Origin: Corylus avellana
Lineage: Eukaryota; Streptophyta; Magnoliopsida; Fagales; Betulaceae
Reading direction: 5' to 3'
DNA length: 64,000 nucleotides
Assembly: GCF_901000735.1 (NCBI RefSeq)
Contig: NC_081547.1
Coordinates: 28,631,382 to 28,695,381 of the forward strand
Shown here: positions 47,206 through 60,723 of the stretch, one piece after another
How positions within the stretch are numbered: the stretch's first letter is position 1
How the letters are laid out: every line of letters starts with the position of its first letter
Program-made: the position numbers and the translations under genes
The notes under the pieces: generated by a model
Database searches by the model: none
What the model was told of the DNA's origin: nothing
What the model saw: only the letters and a program-made list of their open reading frames with translations

Positions 47206-49312
47206 TTGAAAAGGGAAAAGACTGAAGAGGGTTGATTGCATGGACGGAGTCGGAATAAACCAATATACTAAAAATAAAATTAGTATGAATTTAATATTAA
47301 CAAAAAAAACATTAAAAAAAAAAAGACTAGAAAATTATTATTTTTAATATATTTTAATTGTCAACTCAAACACTTACCAAACTGAAGCTGGATGATTGCT
47401 TTATCCTTGCCACTTCAGCTTCAACGTTGTTGCTCTTATGTGGGAGCCCCTACTATTACATCCTCGTGTAAATCAACTATTTTACAGCATTCAATCAGCA
47501 TGTAACATATTATCAATTTAAGAAAAATGCAAAAAAAATGAAAGTGAAAACAACCGCACCAAATTAGATCCATAGCCGACGAGACCCAGGCCAGACCCAC
47601 AGGTCTGGTTGGCGGTGAACGCCTCAAACCCCGCCGGCTGTGAGCCGCCTCAAACCCCTCCGGTCGTGAGCCACCTCAATCTCCATTTTGAGATTTTATC
47701 ATCTTAAAATCTAGTGTATTTTGATCCAAGTTATTTTTGTACACTTTTTATGTTTTTGTTTATGTGTCAATTATTGGTTGGAGGCTGTAAAAATGGGGTT
47801 TTAAGGCTCATCGTGATATAAGTTAAATTCCTCGTATGTTCATGCATCATATTTTTAAGAGAAATGCTTAGTGTTTTTCTAGTGTTCTCTAGTGTCCTCC
47901 CAACTGTGATATGGCTTTTAAAATCACCAATAGATTAAAAATCAATAATGATAATCTCAAATTCAATGGTAATTTTAAAAGTCACATCACAGTTAGAAGG
48001 ACACTAGGAGAATACTAAAAGAACGCCTAGCATTTTCTTATTTTTAATAATAGATTTAGGTTATTTATGGTTTGGGTATAAAAATGATTTTTGTTATAAT
48101 AAGGCCAAGGGCTAAGTGGTCTACGCCTTTTTTTTTTGGGGAAGGGCCTATCTTAGTTCTTATGGCCCAAATATATAGATTTAATTATTTATATGATATA
48201 ATAAATAAAATTTTCAAAAGAATGGAGAGCACGTGGCAATGCCTGCCATCACCTCCCTCCATGGCTTTTTGGTCATTTGATTTCCTTTTTTAAAAAAAAA
48301 AAAAAACTAAATGATATTTCATTTAGTTAGGACAAGTTAGAATTCAAGTCTATAGAAATTAGAATCATTGCATAAAAGATATTATAGGACTTCGGATAAC
48401 ATGAGATAATTGGATTTTTAGATTCAAAGAACCCACATGGCTGGTTGAGCCTTGATGTTTTACCCCAATACTTGGATCAAAATGTGACTTTAGATCTTGG
48501 CCATCCATTATTTTATAGATAACTCATGGGATGGTCATTTTCATACAACTATACAAGCCTAGTTCACTTTCATATCCCTGACAACTGGGGATCCTTGTCC
48601 TTCCAACTTCCTACTGAAAATGATTGTGTAGGAATCTTGGTAAACTACAAAAGCATTCAACGGGCAATGTGGGATAAAGCATAAAATAATATGGCAATGC
48701 TATTTAGTAAACTGCTATACAACTATCATACAATTGAAAGGATATGACAGTCGTATATTAGTCTATTAATAACATTACTTTTTTTGAAAAAGCTACATAT
48801 TGATGGAAGGTGGACTAAAGTAACCCTGTTGATAGGGAGGAAGAAGCCTGCTGTGAAGCAGAAGCATTATAATCAAGTCTGCATTACTAAAGACTTACCC
48901 GAGTTGTAACTTGCTGACCTTATTTTGCAATATGAATCATGAATAAATGAATTCCATAGGATGCTCAGCTCCATCTGTTTTCATTCAAGATTTCTGTGTA
49001 TCATTTGCTTATATTCAAGATTTCTGTCTTGATGGCAAAAGTCACTTTTCTAATAAAATGACGGGGAATAAAATGAAGGGAAAGAGAGAGAAGCATTTGC
49101 AAAAAGGAGTAATGCTCAAATGTTAAACAATAAACATCTGTATTATCAACCTGGGAATTTAGACACAACATAAAGGACTACGGAAACTGAGGCTCATCAG
49201 GAGCGTAGGAAAATCCTATGCGGCTACCAAATAAGATCCATGTCAGTGGGTCAAACTCAGAAATAAAGGATGAAGTCCCTCAGAAAACCTGAAACCGATT
49301 AGGGCTTCAAAT
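47206..49312. other. Intergenic with a MITE
   Basis: Lies between the BAHD pseudogene and the 3' end of RPN8. It contains the MULE-type MITE at 47859-48038, T runs, and a short GC-richer patch near 47560-47680 with repeated CCTCAAACCCC(G/T)CCGG words. I see no gene. Confidence 0.55.
47859..48038. mobile_element. MULE-type MITE, 180 bp
   Basis: Inverted arms of about 70 bp: the left starts GAGAAATGCTTAGTGTT and runs to ACTGTGATATGGCTTTTAAA; the right arm read on the minus strand gives AGAAAATGCTAGGCGTT and ACTGTGATGTGACTTTTAAA. A perfect 9-bp direct repeat TATTTTTAA flanks it (47850-47858 and 48039-48047), the Mutator target size. Its ends resemble the MITE at 8600-8772. Confidence 0.85.
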
Positions 49313-52300
49313 TTAGCTTCCAGCTGTAGCTGGTACAGCAACTGGCTTTGAGTCTTCGGCTTTCTCATGTTCTTTATTAAGGATCTGTAATCATATTCCA
49401 AATTCGAAGTCATCATGTTACAAATGAAGATATGGGGACAGAAGATGTTTAAGCCATTGTATTTTATTTTTGAAATAGATTTGAACCCAAAAGTCTATTA
49501 ACAAGATCAACTTGTTGATATTGCTTAATATTAAAACAACATATCAGAGTGAAGATTAAGGAACTGTATCTCACCTTGTTGTTGATGAGGTTGTGGAGAG
49601 CAATTACACTCCGGATCACGGAAGAAAGATAAATAACCAACATCATATCATTTGTTTTTACTGCATGTCAAGGGCATGAATCAACAATCTATAAAGAAAG
49701 CAATAGAAATGAAAACCCCACCCACTCCAGAAAAGGAAACATGGCATTGTAAGTTAACCTGAAAAAGCCTTGATCAACTCAGCCACATTGAGATTTGGCA
49801 GTAGATTGAAAACATCCTACAAGATTTTGAAAAGATACAAACATAAGATAAATGAGCCACTGCAACAGAAGATCATAAATACCCGGATGAACAAAATGAT
49901 TTCACATGTAAATTCGTCGGTAGTGAACCACAATAATTTGGGATGAATTGAGCATAGGGAAAGAGAGAAAGTCAGATCATCAAACAATGACACACATTAA
50001 GAAGCGGTGGGTCAATATTCTCGAGTTATTGGGGATAAGTTGCATCCTATGGTATGTGAAACGAAAGTATGTTGCCCATATATAGCATTAAGCAGACCAA
50101 AACTATAAGTGAATGTGAAATGGTAACTCAATAAAATGCCAATATAAGGCTTAAAATTCAGAGTGAGGTGCATTGGTAAATAAAAATCGGGCCGATTTTC
50201 CTGATCATCCAAGCATCAGGCAGCAGAAGAAATGTAGAGAAAACAAATATGTTAGAAGAAACTGATCATTTTCCATATATCGGAATGGGTGATCCATTGT
50301 TAATAGTCATAAAGAATAGTAAACTATTCTTTTGAAAACATATGCATCACTTTTGAAAACATAAATCCTTTTGTAAAAAGCAACATGTTAACGAAAACTG
50401 TTCTTTTTTTTGCCCCAATAAACTTGCTCATGACAACCGCTTAAAACTGTCAAGATCTCTACCATCACACACCAAGTAATTTTTTTATTGGTCATTACAC
50501 ACCAAGTATTGAGATGACTACCTCCAATTTTCAAACAGGAAACAGTGGAATGTCAAGCACAATCAACAGATTTACAGACGTGGACACTCACAGCAAATAA
50601 GAAGAAGAACTAATTCACTTCTCAGAAGTGCCTCAAATTTCACATCGACCATGGCAGCAGTTCAAGCCCCCAATGAACAGTACAGGCAATATAGATTCCA
50701 CTCAAGTCATGAATTAAAAATGCAACGTTTTTTTTCTCTCTCTAGATTGGAAAGTTACACATGCACCTCGTGTAGTGGGTCTTGAATTCAAGACTTTAAC
50801 CCCCATCCTGCACTTATAGGAGGAGGAGGTACCATTTGGTTTATCTATTTGTAGTGATCAATTTTGTTAATAAATTCAAATACTACGCAGAAACATGAAT
50901 TTCAATCAAGCAATTCCTTGATCTAGCATATATCAAACAGGAAAACTAGAAATGAACCTGTAAATGGTAAAGGATCTCGTGGTTTAATGGGATCTTTCCA
51001 TCAATAACAAGGTCAAGATAACTATGTATCTCTTTAAGCCGGGCATCCAAACCCTTCAATGCCGTCAGTTTCCCAGTCACCTGTACAAGACATAAGAAAT
51101 TCAAGATTCTGTCCCTCACCTCCCCCGATAAAATAAGATACTTTAAAAATAAAACCAACACACATGCACGGTGCATACAGAGAGAGAGAGAGATTCAAAA
51201 CAAAACCTCCGTTGCCAGGGTGCTAATGGTAGTATCTTTGACATCCCTAAGCAAGTGTTCCACTCCTATTAGAGAAAAATGTAGAAGGTAAATAAACACT
51301 ATAAGTTAAGGATCCAGTCGACTCACACAGATAGATGCACAAAAAAAAGTGCATAAACTTATAAGTTCTTTGCATTTTAAACTAGAGAAAATGCAGGCAA
51401 TGACTTTAAATGAAGCTCAGCTCTCTATGCAATGAGAATACCAATTTCCTCGACTTCATGGGCAGCGATTTCTGAAGGAACATGCACAAACACCTTTTGG
51501 CTTTTTTGTGTGGCATTCTGTAAACATATAAAACTATCAGCTGTTTGTTCCTAGCCCCATATGAATCAGATCTTAAACAAAAACGAGTTCTATCCATTAA
51601 AGGAAACAACAATACTAGGAGCCATACAAATTAGCAATATGACAAGACCAACCAAATATTTGTGCTTATATATAAAAAAACTTGAGCCTACCTCTTTAAC
51701 TTCTTCAACAGCGTAGTAAGCTTTTGTTGGTATTCCCAGTTCCTTAGGTTGCACATCAATTATAACCAGGACAGGATTTGGAACATAGCTGCAATAAATA
51801 AATTTTGATTAATATAGACGAAGATCGAAGAAAAACTATAAAAAGAGTATGAGAGGAAAAAAGGGAATACAGAAGCTAGTTTCCAAGAAACAGATGCTAT
51901 AATACCAAGCTATGTAAATATCATCTAGTGATCTACACCATACAACTTAAAAGTGTAACACTTCCTCCAAACTAATCATGATCTATCTCTTAAACGAGCA
52001 TACTATAACCAGACGAAACATCGAATTTGGAAGGAAAGTAGATAATTAGTAATTTGACAACCTTCTAGGACGATCAAATAATTTCACGCATTGAAGAAAA
52101 GTTAGGGCATAAAAATGGAAAGGGGAGAAACAACAACAAAAATGCAAATAACAATATTGGGAAATGCCACAAAAATCTCATATTAATCTGCGAATCACAA
52201 TTTAGAAATCTCACTCGTTAAAAAATCCATGAATATCCAAGTCATTTTCCCGCAGCTTTGGACCAGTACTGTACCACCCCACAACATGCTCCTTGGCTGT

Positions 52301-52901
52301 TAAAAAACAAATTGTCAACTTAAGTTATATTAAATTCTCAATTCTACTACAAGATATCCGAAACAAAGGGAACATAATTTCATACTAGACACAGTTCAAG
52401 TAATACCATTTATTCTCTTGAACATGGAGAACATTGATTCATGGTAGTTGTGGTCAAGAAACCAGATTCGTGGGTCCTTTTCATCTTCTTCAAAGGGAAC
52501 TGTGAAAATTAGAGATTCAAACTTTACATTAGCAACACCTATTAGCGACCTACACAGTAGTAAATATTCATCATTTTTCTCGATACTAACAAGCTTTGAC
52601 ACACACCTAAATACACAGATTACAGTAAAGAAACCTAGGCAAAGCAGCGAAAAAAATCTCAGATCCGAAGGAAAACCAGAAATCGAATAAAAGGCAGAGA
52701 ATAGAGGGGCGTGCCTGCATAGCTGTTGGTGATGTCGACGGTGCCTTTGAAGGTGGAACCGAGCAGAACCCCGACAACGCGTTTGTTAGTGTCCCTGGCG
52801 ACCCTGTTGTAATTGTCGACGATGCTGAGCAGGACCAGAGGGTGCACTATCACCTTCTCTATCGGCCTCGAAGCTATTTGCTGCGTCTTTATCACATCCA
52901 T
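49313..52901 (-). CDS. RPN8: 26S proteasome regulatory subunit RPN8
   Basis: Lid subunit that pairs with the deubiquitinase RPN11; its own MPN domain has no catalytic zinc site. Ten exons (minus): 52715-52901, 52407-52499, 52215-52296, 51692-51788, 51442-51517, 51207-51265, 50958-51080, 49759-49816, 49575-49660, 49313-49384; 310 residues, the normal plant length. The MPN domain (about 14-145) includes [55 protein letters not shown] and [13 protein letters not shown]. The C-terminal part has [39 protein letters not shown] and [18 protein letters not shown] helices used in lid assembly. The first intron has a GC donor (CAG|GCACGC) with a normal AG acceptor. Next upstream is a WOX5-type gene, the same pairing as in Arabidopsis. 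Confidence 0.95.
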
Positions 52902-55049
52902 TGCTGTTTGGTTTCGATTTTTCGCTGCTTTGCTTCTTCGTCAGGAAACCCCTGTAATCTTTTATACAGCTTTTGCTTGCTTTCTCAGTTGCTCCGTTTC
53001 TCTCTCTCTCTCTCTCTGTGAATTTTCATTGAAGTCGGACAGGGTTACATGTTGGGCCTAAATGTGGGCCTGTACTGCTTTGGTAGTTGATGGGCTGAAC
53101 TGTTTATGTGATTCTCTTCATATCGATGTATGCGACATTTCCTCTCATAGTAAGATGAGAAACGATAAAATTTATTATTTTAACTATCTTTTAACCATCT
53201 CTATATCTATATAATGGATGAATGAATTTATTATTAAATTTATGTGAAATTTATATGAGTTCATAAATCTAATGGTTAATTTATTAAATTTGTAAAAAAT
53301 ATAGTTGTATAACATACTTCAATATTACTATTGAATCTGTGAGATCATATGGATCTCACTCATAAACCCCACAAATCAAATGGTAATTTTGAAAAGTGGA
53401 GAATGAGAGAAGAACCTCGGGAATAACATATCCTATTATACATCTTGCCGAATAAGGATTTGGCTAAAAAAAAAAATTACAATATATACATTCTAAATTT
53501 AATTTGAAGTTTTTTAAGAAAAAATAAATTGAGTTCATTCTCCTTTTTTTTTAAAATGGCATGTAAGCCAAATTTGCCGAAGAACATATGTGAGTTGTGA
53601 TGATGGATTAGAATTCACTGTTTTTACGCTGCCCATATTTCATAGAAATTTAGGCGAGTCATGGGTTTAGTTGCTCTGGATAGATGGGCCTTGCATATTA
53701 ACAAATCAAGTGGGCCTCATAGCCCTCTCTTTGAGGCCACATGAATTTCTATAACATTCAGGAAAATCCTATACAGCCCGTGAAAAGAAGAAATTGGGTC
53801 AGAATGAGCGTAATGAAAAGCTTTCAGGGCCCAAAAGGGAGGGCTGAGATTAAACTGTAATCGCTATAGATGCCGGCCTGGCCCGATCTAACTTTGGACC
53901 TGGTTTGAGGGGCTTCCTTGAATTTAATAATTTATCCACGTACAGTTGCTCCATTACCCATTATCTGTTTTTTCTCTAAAACAATCTAACATTTCTCTCG
54001 TGCCATAGAACATATATTATAGTAGCCATCATAATTCTAACACAATATAAATAAAGGATTTGACTATAAAGTGAGAATTCATCCATCAAATAAATTGAAT
54101 TTTAAAAATTAATCAAAATTTAATAGTGATCCATCACAAATTTAGGTCATTTTAAAAGTTATGTCATAGTATAAGATTAAAAGTGTGTGTAGCATACTTA
54201 AAGGTGACCCACTTTGCATGAATGAGGACTACTATGTTCCGCGCGTCTTGCAAGGATTCAATGTTTTCTCCTCATCTCTTGATTTTTTTTTATTTTTTTT
54301 TAATAGATAGGAAAAGGGAATATTTAGTGTTAGAATATATGATAAGGATATTAATCATTTATGATAAATGTGAATTAGTTTATTCTAAATTAAGGGATTT
54401 GATTATGTTTAAAATTATTTAAATCGTTTGTAAAACTCTACACATAGAAACTTGTACACAATTAGATTAAGTTAATAAAGAGTAAAAATTTGTAGCCCTA
54501 TCAAGCTCTTCCCTAGTAATGTATGTATCTAACACCGAGATTCTTTGTTTGCGTTTGATTATGGAAATTCTTTCACTTAACACTCTCAATATGAATGGAG
54601 GAAAAGAGGGAACGGGAAGTGAGAATATATACTTCAAAATATAAGATTGTAATTCTAAAAACCTTAGAGAGAGAGAGAGAGAGAGAGAGACGTGGATCGG
54701 GGTCTTTATTGACCTACGGTTGGTACATAAAATTCAATAATTAATATTAAACGGAAGCAGATTCCAAGGTATTATGTAATATTTTTATGCAGCCCAAGAA
54801 GGTAATTAATCTCATGAGAAGGAAGCGATTTCCAATTTCCAAGCCTAGAAAAAAACATATGTCCAACAGAGTAAACCCAGAGAGATAAATTAAAAGTTAA
54901 AACAATGTTTTTACGAGAATGCAGAGGAGAATGTCCAAGCTTTTTCAATATTTAAAACCACCAAGAATCTATCGCTACGTAAATTTTCACCTAAATTATC
55001 GGAAATACAACAATATGAATAATTCCTAGAGAGAATATTCCAAACTTGT
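52902..55049. other. Intergenic between RPN8 and the WOX gene
   Basis: Holds the RPN8 leader and promoter (a CT tract at about 53000-53018 lies just upstream of the start) and the WOX 3' flank. The rest is AT-rich, with a GA tract near 54667-54690. No gene recognised. Confidence 0.55.
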
Positions 55050-55655
55050 TTACAGAAAGCTTAAACGCAGATCCAACGGTGGGTGTTGTTCCGTCTCCTT
55101 GCACTGATCGTTTGCACGCAGTCTCAGCTTCTGATCCGACGACTCGCGATCGAAGGAATTTAATGGGAAAAGTTGGAGGGTCTCGATCACTCGTTCATGC
55201 TCCGAAACAACCCGATTCATCTCAGCAAAATCTGTATATATAACACAATAATTAATAAAAATAATCAGTGAAAGGAAGCCAAAGAAGATTATTTATTTGA
55301 TCGATCCTTAAAAAAAAAAAAAAAAACACGTACGTTTTGCAGAAGAAGAAATCTTGTCGTCATCAGAGGAGACTCTGCGGCGCTTCTGTCTTTCCCGAGC
55401 TTTATGGTTCTGGAACCAGTAAAAAACGTTCTTACTCTCGATCTTTCCATAAAAGCTGAGCTGAGTGGAGATTCTCTGAATTTGATCAGTACTCGGGGTT
55501 CGAAGTCCGGACCTGAACAGTTCGGTCAGAACTTTAACCTGCTCAGCAGTCGGAGTCCAACGCCCACACTTTGTTCCAGTGCTTCCATTACCACCTGCGC
55601 CACGAACACTTGCTGCCTTCACGCAAAACCCTGACATTGACATTCCCTCGTCCAT
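55050..55655 (-). CDS. WOX5: WUSCHEL-related homeobox, WOX5/WOX7 type
   Basis: Transcription factor; WOX5 maintains the root stem-cell niche from the quiescent centre. Two exons (minus), 55334-55655 and 55050-55231, give 167 residues. The WUS-type homeodomain spans about 30-94: [31 protein letters not shown], and helix 3 with [19 protein letters not shown]. The WUS box is TLQLFPLN (125-132), and the C-terminus is the EAR-like repressor motif DLRLSFL. The start is the Met of [10 protein letters not shown]; upstream codons reach another Met, but a TATA-like run at about 55731-55738 would put that region at or before the transcript start. The protein is short, as expected for WOX5/7 and shorter than WUS. 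Its neighbour RPN8 is also its neighbour in Arabidopsis, supporting the WOX5/7 assignment. Confidence 0.93.
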
Positions 55656-58600
55656 ATTATTACACCTTCTAATTAATGCTCTCTCGACTTTCACTCTCAG
55701 CTCAAAAGATGCCGGTTCATGTGCATACACATATATATAATACCCTATATTGAATATTTAATTTATTTCAAACTTCTTTTCTAGCTTTGTTTTTTTGTTT
55801 TATTCAAACTTCTGTTGAATGATCATGTGTTATTTGAGTATATATATACGAGAAATACATGCTTTTTTGAAAAAATATTTGTTTTTTTTAAATGTTAACT
55901 AAGGCCCACGTAACAATTAATAGACTATGACAAATTATAACTTATCCTAACAATTTCAGTATATAAAAAATATTTAATTTACGTATTGAGTTTAACTTAA
56001 GTATTTGGGATAAGTAGCTAATAAATTAAATTAAAGAAAATTACTACTAAAACTTTTGTCGTTTACTTAATGAGATCGAGATCATAGAAGAGGAGAAACA
56101 GCCCTTTGTTTATTTGAGTTTGCTTTGAATTTAGAGTGGATTGTGGGGATGTGATAGGTGTGGTTTGCTTTCCCCGGTTTTTTGTGCGGGGAGATAGAAA
56201 TAGAGAGACAAGCGTAAAAGCTGCCACTGTTGAACGCTTCGGTGTGCGAGCAGACAGGATGCAAGTATCAGTAGTTATGATTATATTAATTTTTTGGTCG
56301 TATTTAAATGTGTGTGAATTCCTTGAGTTCATGTACTGACGTGCACAGATAGATAGGGTTGTTTGTGTTTTTCAGTAAAGTAAGCACTTGCTTCTATTAT
56401 ACATGGCTTAATTGTGTATATTAAATTCATCTCTGTTCATCAGTAGACTAATCTAGTAACTCCAATTCCCACCAGGACATCTGAGTAATCCAAGCTTCTT
56501 TTTTTTTATTATTTTTTATTTTTTCTTTAAACAAGTGGGCGTCTGCTACAGATCATATAGAATAGTTCAAATATTTTTTTTCATATTAGGCATAAAGAGA
56601 TCGATGTAAGTGAAAGTCAAAGTTACAGATTGTCTGATTTGGGTTGGACGGTTGTGATCACAGCAGACTGGCAGAGATACTCAGTTTGGTTGACCAGATC
56701 AAGTACAGCCGAGTCAGCAAATGTTGGGGCTAAAACCTTCTTTTAAGGATGTAGGAACGAACATAAACTAGTCGACAACTCATGACCAGCCAAAAGGGGA
56801 GCAACGTAGCTTTTCTCATGTCATGTGGCTCCTGTCTTAGGCAACTACAAAATCTTTTTTTAAGCCATCTGGTTGCTTCCATCTTTTTATATTTGCAACT
56901 TTAATTTTCTTCTTAGTGTTTTGGGAAAACTTTGGGAAACATGTATAAAAAAGATAAGTTGTTCTTAATCAAGAACTATAGATAGACTGTGGGCAAATAT
57001 ATTCTACTTAGCTTCCACCTTTTCCCTTAATCAAGAAGTAATTTTGAGTGCTTTAAGTAATTGAATATGGGGAAGACGTGGAGATGTGAATATGTTCTGT
57101 AACTATTGATATTTCGATCCAAGACATGCATGTTTAATTAGCAGCCTGATATCACCCCCACCCAAATTCAGGCATGTCTTCGGTCTCTTGTTTTCACTTT
57201 TTTCTTTTTCTCCAGATTTATTTCAGATTTTGGTTTGATGAGTTGTAGTTTAAGAAAAGAAAGTGCAGCAGCTAGCAAGCGGCAAATTGTTTTGCGCAAG
57301 AGATGAACAATTCCCGAGGTGTCTTGCTCACGGGGTGAAATTTGTCTGTTTATGTTTGGCACTACGGCTTGCCGTTATCTAACTCCTAGGACTTCTTTCA
57401 CTAAAATAAACCCAACTCTATGATCATGTGAAGGTGGCTGCACACCGAATCGAACACCAGATTTTTGTTTGCGAGCTTCCTGATTATCCGTGGAGCTTTT
57501 ATTATATTATCATTAATTTGTTTGTCTATTCTGTTTGTATCGCTACCTCATTAATTAAGAACTTTTAAATTTGATTTGTGTTCCGAATTATTATATTAAA
57601 GTGTTTTGTGTCCGAGTTATTTGTTAATGTTTTTATTTTGAGAATAAAAAATAATTTTTTTTATCAAACGAAACCAGCCAACCTAATATCCCTTCAGTTC
57701 GGACAGTTTTATTTTAAATTAAGCTGTAAATTTTTTTTTGCAATCTGTCTTTATGTGTTCATAATGCATATATATATATAAGTCTCACATATCCTAAAAA
57801 TACATGCAAGTTTAATATATCTAATTTAAGGGAAAACTGTATTCTTCTTTGGCAACATTCACATGAATATCAAAAGGAACCAGTTTTAATTTGCAAAACA
57901 ATATGTCGTGTTTTCCTGTCCTTAATGGTTGTCCACGGATCATCTAACCACAAGTTTACAGTCTCATTGCTCTCATGAGAGAGAGAGAGAGAGGGGTTTA
58001 GTTCAGTTCCGACAGACACGAACGAGGAAAATGTTATTCAGTGAGATTCGAGAAGTGAAAAGCTAGAAATAGGGCACGCGTGAAATCTAGGCCGCCCCCC
58101 ATTTCTTCGTCTTTTGAAACTTTCTTGTCTCCACCACGTTTGTCTCCACTTCCTCCATCCGGACAAAAAGGCAAAAGCACTGATCATCCCATGACAGCAT
58201 GATCATGGGAAATTTCTGAAGGCCCAATCATAGGCGGTCTCCCAAGCCATGACTCTATAACCGGTGGAAAAGCAGCATCAGGAATTAGCACTTGCTGTTA
58301 GGAGAAGATGCATTCTTTTGGGTTGGGGCGAAAAAGAGAGAAAAAAAATGATCTAATGCATTGGCCATGAACCAATACGGTGCCGGTTTTCACACGGAGA
58401 GTGTTAGGCGTTGTTCTAGTGTTTTCCTGATTATAAGTGGATATTTTTTTAAAAAAATAAATAAATAAATAAAAAGAAAATTGCTCTTATTTCTCTTATT
58501 TATTTTTTAGAAAATAATATTCACCTAAGACCATGAGAACACCAAACATTTCCATCGTTCATTTCAAGTATAACTCAACCTACCATTGGTTATGCATTTC

Positions 58601-60723
58601 ATGTGCGAGATGCAAGTTTGGCCGCTTTATTTTGTGCATATAAATTGAGACAAAATTATCACGGTTCTTGTTTGTCCAATCAAATTTCCAAAAAAAAAAA
58701 ATCAATTATTAGTTATTCAAAAAACATGATGCAGAACCCAATCAGATTTCCAGTTCTTGCTTGCCCCTAACACATTCTTGCTTAAAGCATTTCCAGCAGA
58801 TTCCTTATAAGAGAGTTTATTCTCTAAGTTTAGGGAATATGTCTAAAAATTCGCAAAAAACATTCCACAACAGATTCCCTATATGGTTCCTTAAACCATC
58901 AGCTGCTATTCAACTGTAGCGATACAAAGGCTTATTAAATTAGAAAAAAAATATTCTCTCTCCTCTCTCCTCTCATCTCACATCTCTCTCTCGCATCACC
59001 AAACGAGCAGCAAAGGCATTCAAACCAAAGAAACCCAAACTGATCAAACCAGAGATTTCAGACCGAATAAGAGATTTGTTTCAACTTTTAACTGATCAAA
59101 CCAAAGAAACCCAGATATCTCATAAAGTTGTGCTTAAAAAATAGAGAAAATTGAAAACCCATAAATCAAATCAAACCAAAGAAACCCAGAAATCAAATCG
59201 AAGACACAAGGCGTCAAGGCATGTGCATGCTAATTGGGTCGCAGTTGGATGGGGTCGCGTTGTGTGAAGGGTTGGAGTCGCTGTCGATAAAGAACTCGGC
59301 GGACTTGGACGACATGGGGTTGATAGCGATCACGAGGGGGTGTTGGAAATTGAAGAAATTTGAGGTGGTTGGGTGCAAGAGGATCACAGGGACGGGAGTG
59401 AGGACATTAGCTTTCTTGCGGGGAGGAGAAGAAAAGGAAGAAATCACAGGAAGAAGAAATGGGCTACTGCATCGGAAAGAAAGAAGAAAATATGAGGGAG
59501 AGAGAAAGTATAAATTAAAGGAATAAAATATAAAAAAAGTAAAATAAAAATATAATATTTTAATGATATAAAGAACCATTTAGGAAAGTTATTGGGAAGT
59601 AAATTGACATAAAAAAGTAAAAAGTAGTTTGAATCTTTAAATTTAAAAAAAAAATGATGAGATAGCCACTGAAAATGCTTTTACAGATGAATTGGTATCA
59701 ACAAGAGATAGGGCCCCTCCACCTAATCAGCTTTTGGTTTGTAGTTCAAGGAAAAACAGTGCCCCTTCCAGTCACCGTAAAAAACAGTTTTTGGTTTTTT
59801 GAACCTGTTTTAGGAACAACAACCAGACAGGTGTTTCTCATTATCGGGATCGAGATCACCGTTACAATACCTGGAACATCATTGCGAATTCAATCTCTTA
59901 GTATCCCTTCTTTGCAACAATCTGGGCCATTCAATTTAAATGAACAACCCAAATTATATAACATTATTTAAAACTAAAATCTAATAACTCTATTTTCCAG
60001 CAGCTGTCTTCACTCTCACCAGCCTTACCGCTCACACTGCCACAAACAATCTTCCACCACCACCTCTACTGAAGTTGGGCGACCACCCTTTATGCTATTT
60101 TGAAATTGGTTGAACCACTTATTTTAGAAATCGTAGCCAACCACCACCCCCAATGGTGGTGGGGATGGTAGACTGGAGTTATTTATAAATAAAACACAGC
60201 CAATGTCGATGCAGTTTCTCTAATTAGGTTATACTCTGGAATTCCAAGAATTAAGTTCAAGATTAAAAGTTAATCCCGATTGCCAAGTACCAATGCAAAT
60301 ATGTTGAAATAATGAAATGGACACACACCCACCATGACAGATTCGGAAAAATATATGTTCAAGTCAAGGGCAGGTTTCTCAAGAGTTTGTGTGAAGTATA
60401 ACCACTACAAAGCAATCCTAGCAAGAAACATCCTAACCACAAAAATTTATGGCAGCATTCTTAGACCATTGGAGAAACAGTATCTGACCTCGACCATGAA
60501 AAAAAAAAATTGCTCAAAAGATAACACATTTCCAAAAAACAATTGGACCGCTGTAAAGCAATCTTTGTCAAATTAAGGACGATCTTCCTACTCAAAATTA
60601 TGAAAAATATTACAACCGTCTGAATAAAAGTCAGCTTCCTCCAAGTTGGCCAAATAGCACTCACCGAGAACACTTTGGTAAAATGAATTATCTTCGACCA
60701 TCAATTCCTTCAACTAATTGGAA
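55656..60723. other. WOX promoter region and intergenic DNA
   Basis: About 5 kb without an intact gene. 55656 to about 57000 is the likely regulatory region of the WOX gene. It also holds GA/CT tracts (near 57975-57995), a diverged MITE-like stretch near 58390-58560 (GTTAGGCGTTGTTCTAGTG at the left, GAGAACACCAAACATTT at the right), the element with a captured gene fragment at about 58795-59680, and AT-rich DNA with CCACCACC words near 60050-60170. Confidence 0.55.
58795..59680 (+). mobile_element. TIR element carrying an F-box/LRR (MAX2-like) gene fragment
   Basis: The left end AAGCATTTCCAGCAG and the right end, read on the minus strand AAGCATTTTCAGTGG, are inverted copies, with TTA on both outer sides, as for PIF/Harbinger-type insertion. 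Inside, an open frame from 59221 (101 codons) contains SQLDGVALCEGLESLSIKNS, ADLDDMGLIAITRGCWKLKK and FEVVGCKRITGTGVRTLAF, which read as two leucine-rich repeats of the MAX2-type F-box family. After that the frame becomes a low-complexity Arg/Glu/Lys tail. No transposase is present. The fragment is probably captured host sequence; class and exact edges are uncertain. Confidence 0.55.

Noticed and set aside
58180..58215. Hairpin CCCATGA...TCATGGG, considered as a microRNA precursor
   Set aside because: The stem is only about seven pairs, no plant microRNA sequence is recognised, and the flanks do not extend the pairing.
59214..59579. 121-codon minus-strand frame
   Set aside because: Antisense to the MAX2-like fragment, rich in Phe/Ser from A/G runs on the other strand, and without recognisable similarity.
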